From positions 1 through 10,195 of the forward strand of contig NZ_JBQOUY010000045.1 in the NCBI RefSeq assembly GCF_052216985.1: DNA of 10,195 bases, written 5' to 3'. Each line of letters begins with the position of its first letter. Position 1 is the stretch's first letter. The translations under genes and the position numbers were made by a program. Source of the DNA: Acidaminococcus fermentans_A. GTDB taxonomy: Bacteria; Bacillota; Negativicutes; Acidaminococcales; Acidaminococcaceae. Under the pieces are notes generated by a model. The model did no database searches, had not been told where the DNA came from, and was given only the letters and a program-made list of their open reading frames with translations. Positions 5,612-10,195 of this stretch are shown here, one piece after another.

Positions 5612-6379
5612 ATGAAAAAGATCCTGGCAGTGATTTGCCTTTTTGCGGCACTGATGGGGACAATGGGATGCGGCAGCAGCCAGAACGCAGGGACCAAGAC
5701 GGCGGAAAAGAAGGAACTGATCGTGGGGACGGAACCGTCCTTTGCTCCTTTTGAATTCCCGGATAAGAAAAGCGGAGAGATCACCGGTTTCGATATGGAG
5801 CTGATCAAGGCCGTAGGCAAGAAAGCAGGCTTTGCTAAGGTGACCATCAAGGGGATGGGCTTCGATGCGCTGATCCCGGCCCTGGATGCAGGGAACATCG
5901 ACGTGGCCATTGCCGGCATGAGCATCACCGAGGCCCGGAAACAGAAAGTGAATTTCACCGATCCCTACTATGAATCCGGTCTGATGGCCATCGTGGGGAA
6001 GGACAACACCTCCATCAAGAGCCTGGATGACCTGAAAGGGAAGACCATTGCTGTCCAGCTGGGGACCACGGGCGCCGAAGCGGCCGGCAAGATCGAAGGG
6101 GCCAAGGTCAAGACCTTCGATACCTCGGATACCGCCTGCCTGGAACTGAAGAACGGGGGAGCCGATGCGGTGATCAGCGACCTTCCGGTGCTCCAGTATT
6201 TCCTGAAGCAGGGCGGCAGCGCTTACGCCAAGGCCGTAGGGGAACCCAAGAAGGGGGATATGTACGGCATCGCCATCGCTAAGAAGAACAAGGACCTGTG
6301 CGATAAGCTGAACAAGGCTCTAAATGACTTGAAAAAGAGCGGGGAATACCAGAAGATCTATGATAAGTGGTTTAAGTAA
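5612..6379 (+). CDS. Amino-acid ABC transporter substrate-binding lipoprotein (orphan)
   Basis: The 255-residue protein has a lipoprotein signal peptide: MKK, a hydrophobic core, then TMGC with the lipidated Cys at residue 20 and a Ser/Asn/Gly-rich linker. The mature part is a family-3 (SBP_bac_3) polar amino acid-binding protein. It shows ELIVGTEPSFAPFEF, GFDMELIKAVGKKAGF, ALIPALDAGNIDVAIAGMS, the ligand-carboxylate-binding Arg in TEARKQKVNF, DLKGKTIAVQLGTTG, and a C-terminal LKKSGEYQKIYDKWF. The ligand cannot be told from sequence. Usually a permease and an ATPase follow, but here a terminator and then tRNA-Ser follow directly, so it must share a transporter encoded elsewhere. GGGAGGAA precedes ATG 5612. 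It is transcribed from 5528-5556 as a single gene. Confidence 0.92.
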   Translation: MKKILAVICLFAALMGTMGCGSSQNAGTKTAEKKELIVGTEPSFAPFEFPDKKSGEITGFDMELIKAVGKKAGFAKVTIKGMGFDALIPALDAGNIDVAIAGMSITEARKQKVNFTDPYYESGLMAIVGKDNTSIKSLDDLKGKTIAVQLGTTGAEAAGKIEGAKVKTFDTSDTACLELKNGGADAVISDLPVLQYFLKQGGSAYAKAVGEPKKGDMYGIAIAKKNKDLCDKLNKALNDLKKSGEYQKIYDKWFK

Positions 6380-6384
6380 AAATA

Positions 6385-6417
6385 GGGGACTGTTGCTTGT
6401 GCAAACGCCCCTTTTTT
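6385..6417 (+). terminator. Terminator of the binding-protein gene
   Basis: GGGG (6385-6388) pairs with CCCC (6408-6411), with inner TTGC/GCAA around TTGT, followed by six T. It stands 5 bp past the stop codon. Confidence 0.78.
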
Positions 6418-6426
6418 AAAAAGTTA

Positions 6427-6455
6427 TTGACAGGAATCAATAAATCGTGTATTAT
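6427..6455 (+). promoter_or_regulatory. Promoter of tRNA-Ser
   Basis: A perfect TTGACA (6427-6432) is followed after 17 bp by TATTAT (6450-6455). The tRNA 5' end lies 23 bp past the -10 box. Confidence 0.7.
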
Positions 6456-6477
6456 AAACGAGTCAGCCGATTTAAAC

Positions 6478-6568
6478 GGAGTGGTACTCAAGTGGCTGAA
6501 GAGGACGGTTTGCTAAATCGTTAGGGGGGTTAAACCCCGCGAGAGTTCGAATCTCTCCCACTCCGCCA
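6478..6568 (+). tRNA. tRNA-Ser (anticodon GCU), 3' CCA encoded
   Basis: A class II tRNA with acceptor arms GGAGTGG (6478-6484) and CCACTCC (6558-6564), discriminator G6565 and encoded CCA (6566-6568). The anticodon stem is ACGGT/ATCGT, with loop TTGCTAA placing GCT at 6512-6514. A long variable arm (GGGG..CCCC) marks it as serine. The T-stem is GAGAG/CTCTC with TTCGAAT. It reads AGC/AGU codons. Its intact 3' end marks the boundary between backbone and AT-rich element, so the 3' half is the likely attachment site. Confidence 0.97.
6541..6568 (+). other. Probable attachment site (attL) at the tRNA-Ser 3' end
   Basis: Base composition drops sharply just after the tRNA, and an intact tyrosine recombinase gene begins 363 bp downstream. 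This is the standard arrangement for elements that integrate into the 3' end of a tRNA and rebuild it. The T-arm and acceptor end would be the duplicated core. No second copy is visible before the right edge, so the exact core and the other end are unproven. Confidence 0.5.
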
Positions 6569-6688
6569 TTTTTTCTAGTGGTTAAGTTCTGTACTAGATT
6601 AAAGGTACACGAGAAAATCGTAAACCTAGTATTAATCAGTAGTTCAGAGTTTAGTCACCCTTGAAATACTACATACGGTAGACAATTA

Positions 6689-6714
6689 GGCATCCCAAAA
6701 GGGGTGTCTTTTTT
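6689..6714 (+). terminator. Intrinsic terminator between tRNA-Ser and the integrase
   Basis: GGCATCCC (6689-6696) and GGGGTGTC (6701-6708) form an 8-bp stem (two G-U pairs) with an AAAA loop and six T. It ends whatever is transcribed through 6569-6688, where I see no ORF. It may stop tRNA read-through before the integrase or mark the end of a small RNA. Confidence 0.7.
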
Positions 6715-6810
6715 GTTATATGTGCTTAGGAACACGCAAGATTAAAATCTATTCGGGTTCTTATGTATCTGTATTCCATGCTAATTTTCCCTATTTCTTC
6801 TATAAAATCC

Positions 6811-6872
6811 TGTAAAAACCTGTGAAAAAGGGTCTAAATGAGTCCCTAAAGTGTGAACAAATTGTGAACAAA
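6811..6872 (+). repeat. Phased TGTGAA boxes upstream of the integrase
   Basis: TGTGAACAAA occurs twice at an 11-bp period (6852-6861 and 6863-6872). TGTGAAAAAG lies at 6821-6830 and the weaker TGTAAAAACC at 6811-6820. The spacings, 10, 31 and 11 bp, are close to whole helical turns, so all boxes face the same side. They overlap the likely promoter of the integrase. Candidate roles are recombinase arm-type sites or a repressor operator. Confidence 0.45.
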
Positions 6873-6898
6873 ATTTATACCTAACACAGGAGGAGAAA

Positions 6899-6958
6899 AT
6901 GAGAAAGACGAAAAGGGGGAGGAGAGCCAAATGGAATTATCAGTACAAGAATCCTTAA
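6899..6958 (+). CDS. Short basic leader ORF overlapping the integrase start
   Basis: A 19-codon ORF starts at ATG 6899, preceded at ideal distance by AGGAGGAG (6889-6895). The product is strongly basic (begins MRKTKRGRRAK). It runs through the integrase ribosome binding site and start (6931) in another frame and stops at 6956-6958. This arrangement suggests a leader peptide or translational coupling controlling integrase output. Translation is inferred from the SD only. Confidence 0.45.
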   Translation: MRKTKRGRRAKWNYQYKNP

Positions 6959-7869
6959 ATGTTTTCTATCGGCATTGTATCAGTAGTAATTTAGCGGTCA
7001 GCACCATAGACAACTACAGGAGGAGCCTAGTACCCTATATGTTATTCATTACACAGGAGAAGCATATAGAGACTATAGATAAAACGACTCCTGACAGTGT
7101 CTTAAAGTACCTTGAATACCTCCGTAAGAGGAACTTAGCAGGAGTGACCATAGCGGACAAATATATGGTACTCAAAGTATTCTATAACTTCCTGACAGAG
7201 TGGGAATACATTGCAGAGAATCCCATGAAACATATCAGGAAACCTAAATACCAAAAGAAACACGCAAGGACTTTCTCTACACAGGAAGTCTTAGAGATTC
7301 TGAAAAGTTTTGATAAGAACACCTTTATTGGCTATCGTAATTATATGCTCATGTGCCTTCTCTTCAGTACAGGAATGAGAAAGACAGAGGCAATGAAGTT
7401 ATCGGTAACGGATGTACACATTCATGAAGGCTTTTTGGTGGTACAGCATGGAAAGGGGGATAAATCAAGGGAAATTCCTTTAGGGGTCTCCTTGCGGCGT
7501 ATCCTGAAAAGGTATCTTAGGGAGAGAGAGACAGTCCTTCAAGAATATGGGGCCTTTACTCCTAGACTCCTTATAACCTACTATGGGACTCCATTAGGCA
7601 ATGGGGGCATTGATACAGTGTTCAAGTACCTGAAAGAACACCTAAAGGGCTTAGGGATACCAGAGAAACGCCTATCAGCTCACACATGGCGACATACCTT
7701 TGCAAAGACCTTTCTTCTCAATGGGGGAGACATCTTCACTCTTCAAAAGATACTAGGGCATGAAGATGTATCCACTACAAGAATTTATGTAGAGTATACC
7801 AATAAGGAAATGAAGGTACAGAATGAGAAATATAATCCTTTGGATAATCACCAATGGCAATATTGCTAA
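6931..7869 (+). CDS. Tyrosine recombinase (phage-type integrase/XerC-like)
   Basis: The 312-residue protein has an N-terminal SAM-like core-binding domain (about 1-100) and a C-terminal catalytic domain. All catalytic positions are present: R150 in FSTGMRKTEAMKL, K175 in HGKGDKSREIPL, H251 and R254 in HTWRHTFA, H277 in LGHEDVSTTRIYV, and the nucleophile Y286. It lacks an N-terminal arm-binding domain, so it resembles the simpler XerC/D-sized recombinases of integrative elements. The ATG is preceded by GGAGGAG (6918-6924). A short leader ORF overlaps the start. Its position beside tRNA-Ser implies that tRNA is its target. It is intact and AT-rich like its surroundings. Confidence 0.93.
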   Translation: MELSVQESLNVFYRHCISSNLAVSTIDNYRRSLVPYMLFITQEKHIETIDKTTPDSVLKYLEYLRKRNLAGVTIADKYMVLKVFYNFLTEWEYIAENPMKHIRKPKYQKKHARTFSTQEVLEILKSFDKNTFIGYRNYMLMCLLFSTGMRKTEAMKLSVTDVHIHEGFLVVQHGKGDKSREIPLGVSLRRILKRYLRERETVLQEYGAFTPRLLITYYGTPLGNGGIDTVFKYLKEHLKGLGIPEKRLSAHTWRHTFAKTFLLNGGDIFTLQKILGHEDVSTTRIYVEYTNKEMKVQNEKYNPLDNHQWQYC

Positions 7870-8052
7870 CTTATTAAGAAGGAGGAACCATTATTATTCA
7901 GACGTAAAGGGGAAATCAAGACAGAGACCGAATTAAAGACCCTGTTAGAGAACAGAGGGGGGGAAAACTTTGCAGAGAGAATCTTTATTGAATCCTGTGT
8001 GAATCAGATAAGCAATAAATCATTACAGAGACTCCATGCGGCCTTGAAATAG
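7870..8052 (+). pseudogene. Protein-like reading frame without a start codon, after the integrase
   Basis: In the same frame as the integrase, directly after its TAA, 60 codons stay open to TAG at 8050-8052. The sequence looks protein-like (for example RRKGEIKTETELKTLLENR, then FAERIFIESCVNQ). A strong SD, AAGGAGGAAC (7878-7887), lies at the right place, but it is followed by ATTATTATTC, with no ATG, GTG or TTG in frame. A small gene that lost its start codon is the simplest reading. Stop read-through from the integrase or a non-standard start is less likely. No family recognised. Confidence 0.4.
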
Positions 8053-8317
8053 GCTAGAGATAACTTCTCATGGTTCCATAGATATTACAGAGTGTCTTTA
8101 TGATGAAATAGAAAGAAATTGGCCTACAGATGATATGACTCTATTTAATTCTTGTCTTGACCTTATAGAGGATGATAGAGCTAGAGAAAAGAAGTGCTAT
8201 GCAGAAGATGTACTAGAAGATTTAATTAGTATGAACATATGGGGCTATACAGGCGGTATCTTTATCGGTGTAGATTATGATGATAAGGATTTCGATACCC
8301 TATATGACCAATTATGA
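8048..8317 (+). pseudogene. Small acidic ORF with a disrupted 5' end
   Basis: This frame is open from just after TGA 8045-8047 to TGA 8315-8317. The first ATG is at 8135, giving 60 residues (MTLFNSCLDLIEDD to DFDTLYDQL), but it has no SD. About 29 preceding codons also look protein-like (EITSHGSIDITECLYDEI) and lack any start codon. An ATG at 8079 is one base out of frame, so a small deletion may have broken the original start. The protein is acidic, with a conserved-looking MNIWGYTGGIFIGVDYDD segment. Family unknown. It could be a decayed cargo gene. Confidence 0.45.
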
Positions 8318-8388
8318 CCACTACAAACTTTACCTTATAAAGGAGCTGTATAGAGCGATATAGAGATAACCATACAGGGATATATATA

Positions 8389-8440
8389 GGGGGACTACTT
8401 CAGATACATAATAAGGGGTAGTCCTCTCTTTTTCTTTTTG
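8389..8440 (+). terminator. Terminator downstream of the integrase region
   Basis: GGACTAC (8392-8398) and GTAGTCC (8418-8424) are perfect 7-bp arms, with extra G-U/G-C pairs outside, followed by TCTCTTTTTCTTTTT. It lies about 70 bp past the small acidic ORF and would end the plus-strand integrase transcript. Confidence 0.68.
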
Positions 8441-8467
8441 GTTAGTTCTTCATATATAATAAATAAC

Positions 8468-8525
8468 GATTAAAAAAAGCCCCTATAGGGAGTACCTGAA
8501 TAAGTTAAGATACCGCTATAGGGGC
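8468..8525 (-). terminator. Minus-strand terminator with long loop
   Basis: GCCCCTATAG (8479-8488) and CTATAGGGGC (8516-8525) are perfect 10-bp arms around 27 nt. On the minus strand they are followed by TTTTTTT. It would end transcripts coming from the repeat array or the hydrophobic ORF at 8719-8835. Together with the plus-strand terminator it separates two convergent transcription zones. Confidence 0.62.
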
Positions 8526-9007
8526 CATAATAAGGAGGACACCACAACACAATGGATAATATTTATAACCAAAGACAAAGAGAACATTAAATTTAAGATA
8601 TACCTACATAGCACCCAATAGGGATATACATAGGATAGCTACAGGGGGAACTACATAGGGAGGAAATTAATAATAATAATGACACTTATATTGTCCTCGT
8701 ATTAAGGACTTATGTACATTACCACGAGAATACCAACCAATACATGAGACCTATAAAAGACTTATGAAAGACACTATTTAGAAATCTCACGTAAAGGATT
8801 ATATAGAGTATCACTAGGATTATTTTCTTTATCATGTATATATTATTAATAATTATTCTCCTTTTCCTCCTTATAGTGTGCCAATTAAAAAGACCCTATA
8901 AAAATAGGAATATTCATAGGGAGCAATAGGGAAGCTTATTTATAGACTCTCTGAGACCATATAAGAGAACCTATAAGAGATTCCTTGAAAGACCTGATAA
9001 AAGAGAA
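8526..9007. other. AT-rich stretch with almost no coding capacity
   Basis: No ORF over 40 codons is seen. The region repeats short words such as CTATAGGG, TACATAGG and CTATAAGAGA (the last twice about 14 bp apart near 8959-8980). It contains SD-like sites not followed by useful ORFs: AAGGAGGAC at 8534-8542 before a 12-codon ORF at 8552, and AGGGAGGAAA near 8658 before an 8-codon ORF. It may be decayed coding DNA or a structured or regulatory region. Confidence 0.4.
8719..8835 (-). CDS. Possible 38-residue hydrophobic peptide
   Basis: A minus-strand ORF from ATG 8835 encodes a peptide starting MIKKIILVILYIILYVRFL, one membrane helix with a basic start and an aromatic tail, like small membrane proteins or type I toxins. 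A double SD (AAGGAGGAAAAGGAG) stands about 22 nt upstream, too far for the ATG, and the gap is A/T only. It may thus be accidental in AT-rich DNA. A terminator for the same strand lies at 8468-8525. No antisense RNA was identified. Confidence 0.25.
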   Translation of the reverse strand: MIKKIILVILYIILYVRFLNSVFHKSFIGLMYWLVFSW

Positions 9008-9437
9008 TCTATAATAATTATTATCTTTGGTATTAGTCTTTGGTGTTGGTCTTTAGTAATTATCATCTTTGGTATAGCCTTTAAAGTAGAGTCCATAGTA
9101 ATTATTATCTTTGATATAGCCTTTAAAGTAGAGTCTTTTGTAATTATTATCTTTGGTGTTGCTCTATAATAATTATTATCTTTGGTATTAGTCTTTGGTG
9201 TTGGTCTTTAGTAATTATCATCTTTGGTATAGCCTTTAAAGTAGAGTCCATAGTAATTATTATCTTTGATATAGCCTTTAAAGTAGAGTCTTTTGTAATT
9301 ATTATCTTTGGTGTTGCTCTATAGTAATGATTATCTTTGGTATAGCCTTTAAAGTAGAGTCTTTGGTAATTATTATCTTTGGTGTTGCTCTATGGTAGTT
9401 GTGGTCTTTGGTACTCTATAGTAGTTGTATTATATTG
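9008..9437. repeat. Tandem repeat array with a perfect 155-bp duplication
   Basis: Bases 9008-9168 recur exactly at 9163-9323 (period 155). Each 155-bp unit is 42+42+42+29 bp. All subunits begin TAATTATTATCTTTGG or close variants, and the 42-bp type often continues with a TATAGCCTTTAAAGTAGAG-like half. Subunit starts are 9015, 9057, 9099, 9141, 9170, 9212, 9254, 9296, 9325, 9367 and 9396, with decay at the right end. Units are contiguous, so it is not a CRISPR. The 155- and 29-bp steps break any reading frame. Iterons of a replication origin, a partition site or protein-binding array are possible roles. Confidence 0.9.
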
Positions 9438-9682
9438 ACTCAATAAAAAGACAGATGAAAAGAACCATATACTTTATCATAGTAAAGAACTGAATCATTT
9501 TAACAATCTTTTTAAGACTTATTTATGGGGACAAATAAAACCTAAAATGCCCCCAAAATAAGTAAATAAGTAAGGGAGAATCAGGGCTTTGCTCTTTGGC
9601 TCTTATAATAAATAAATACTATAATCTTTAGGAGTGTCTCAAAACGCCCCCAAAATTTTTTTTAGGTATATCTTTCTTGAGG
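9438..9682. other. AT-rich intergenic region with a 16-bp direct repeat
   Basis: No ORF is seen. AAAATGCCCCCAAAAT at 9544-9559 and AAAACGCCCCCAAAAT at 9641-9656 match at 15 of 16 bases, 97 bp apart. A small palindrome CTTTA-TCATAG-TAAAG lies near 9472-9487. The region separates the repeat array from the minus-strand ORF at 9683-10063 and could hold that ORF's 3' end or regulatory sites. Confidence 0.45.
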
Positions 9683-10063
9683 TTACTGTATATTATTTAT
9701 CCATGCTTCTAATAACCCTTTCATACGCTCTGAAGGGATATAAACATTAACAGTTAACTCACTATCAGCAACTCTTAAATTAGACCGCCAAAGAAATTGT
9801 ATGAGCTCATTCAAGGCCCAATTATCTGTATCTATAACAATTCCCTGAGCTTTCCAGAAAGAGGCTTTAAAAGGATTCATATACCTGTTGATAGGGTAAA
9901 TCACATTGGTACGGTTGCTATAATCATTGGTGGCTCTTGTATTACAGGCTGTCCAATTCTTTAAGCTGATACCATGTTTAGGAATCTTTAAAGCCTTCAT
10001 ATTATCTTTAAAGGAAGTCCATAAGATAGAGCTACAAGAATACTCTCTAATACATTTATCCAT
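9683..10063 (-). CDS. 126-residue ORF, probably the C-terminal part of a larger phage/plasmid protein
   Basis: The product contains ISLKNWTACNTRATNDYSNRT, then VIYPINRYMNPFKASFW, WALNELIQFLWRSNLR and VYIPSERMKGLL. This resembles, from memory, the conserved C-terminal end of larger replication or helicase-type proteins in Firmicute phages and plasmids (N-x-RATNDY, QWIWRSAIR-like and YIPS-x-RM blocks). The recollection is uncertain and no Walker or nuclease motif is present here. ATG 10063 has only a poor SD and an in-frame TGA five codons upstream, so the ORF is probably a truncated remnant rather than a complete gene. Nothing clear terminates it on the minus strand. Confidence 0.5.
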   Translation of the reverse strand: MDKCIREYSCSSILWTSFKDNMKALKIPKHGISLKNWTACNTRATNDYSNRTNVIYPINRYMNPFKASFWKAQGIVIDTDNWALNELIQFLWRSNLRVADSELTVNVYIPSERMKGLLEAWINNIQ

Positions 10064-10120
10064 GTAGGTGGTCCTATGTCAAGTTTGAGTACAAGTTAAA
10101 TTGAGGTTTCTATCAATCAG

Positions 10121-10195
10121 TTATCCAGCAATCAAAGCTGCCTTTTTCTTGTAGTTTGCATATAATTTTTCATAGTCATTGGGTGACATATAGTT
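10121..10195 (-). CDS. 3' end of a minus-strand reading frame running off the right edge (partial)
   Basis: Twenty-four codons and a TAA (10121-10123) are visible, containing MSPNDYEKLYANYKKKAALIAG. It may be the C-terminal end of a longer gene, or a short ORF starting at the ATG near 10189. The sequence is hydrophilic and lysine-rich, with no family recognised. It is upstream, on the same strand, of the ORF at 9683-10063, in a different frame. Confidence 0.35.
   Translation of the reverse strand, partial: NYMSPNDYEKLYANYKKKAALIAG

Larger units (their letters stand above)
6569..10195. mobile_element. Part of an integrated element next to tRNA-Ser
   Basis: From here to the edge the sequence is AT-rich, unlike the GC-richer backbone. 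It begins at a tRNA 3' end and contains a tyrosine recombinase, a tandem repeat array, degenerate small ORFs and a truncated-looking protein. No capsid, terminase, conjugation or recognisable cargo genes are visible, so prophage, integrative element or remnant cannot be told apart. The right end is outside the window. Confidence 0.7.

Noticed and set aside
9008..9323. Coding repeat (14-codon units on either strand)
   Set aside because: The 42-bp units keep frame and give repeated peptides, but the 29-bp subunit and 155-bp period shift the frame and stops follow. No start codon has an SD.
9008..9437. CRISPR array
   Set aside because: The repeated units are contiguous with no unique spacers, subunits are 42 and 29 bp, and no cas gene is present.
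8000..10195. Search for the second attachment site (copy of the tRNA-Ser 3' end)
   Set aside because: No match to the T-arm and acceptor sequence was seen in the rest of the window, so no attR is annotated.

Overview
The window has two halves of different composition. Positions 1 to about 6570 are moderately GC-rich chromosomal backbone with tightly packed genes, strong GGAGG-type ribosome binding sites and clear intrinsic terminators. From the 3' end of a tRNA-Ser gene at 6478-6568 to the right edge the DNA is AT-rich, sparsely coding and repeat-laden. This is the signature of a genetic element integrated at a tRNA gene, with its tyrosine recombinase next to the tRNA. The backbone suggests a Firmicute, perhaps of the Negativicutes (Acidaminococcus/Megasphaera-like). 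That placement is inferred from gene content, composition and signal style, and is not proven.

Backbone, left to right: a membrane-anchored bacterial PH-domain protein (minus strand); a divergently transcribed exported nucleoside-hydrolase-like protein; alanine racemase; a DUF554 membrane protein (minus); a small TSCPD-domain cysteine protein (minus); a compact variant HD-GYP protein (minus); a free-standing candidate structured RNA of about 212 nt with its own promoter; and an orphan amino-acid-binding lipoprotein of the ABC-transporter type. Several promoters fit sigma-A consensus spacing exactly (17 bp at 690-718, 5225-5253, 5261-5289 and 5528-5556). The backbone intergenic spaces carry imperfect palindromes built from 7-bp GAC-containing words. 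Two related elements of this kind bracket the TSCPD gene.

Island part: tRNA-Ser(GCU) with encoded CCA, a terminator, phased TGTGAA boxes, a 19-codon leader ORF overlapping the start of a complete tyrosine recombinase, then two protein-like reading frames that lack usable start codons. About 1.3 kb follows with almost no coding capacity. It holds two terminator hairpins on opposite strands, one possible 38-residue hydrophobic ORF, and a 0.4-kb tandem array whose core is a perfect 155-bp duplication made of 42- and 29-bp subunits. At the right end a 126-codon minus-strand ORF looks like the C-terminal piece of a larger protein, and a further minus-strand frame runs off the edge. No second copy of the tRNA 3' end is visible, so the far attachment site must lie outside.

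The backbone genes do not form one pathway. They are mostly single-gene or two-gene units: envelope (PH protein, exported hydrolase, racemase for D-alanine, DUF554), signalling (HD-GYP) and uptake (binding protein). The items most worth following are the candidate ncRNA, the repeat array in the island, and the active-site changes in the nucleoside hydrolase and HD-GYP proteins.
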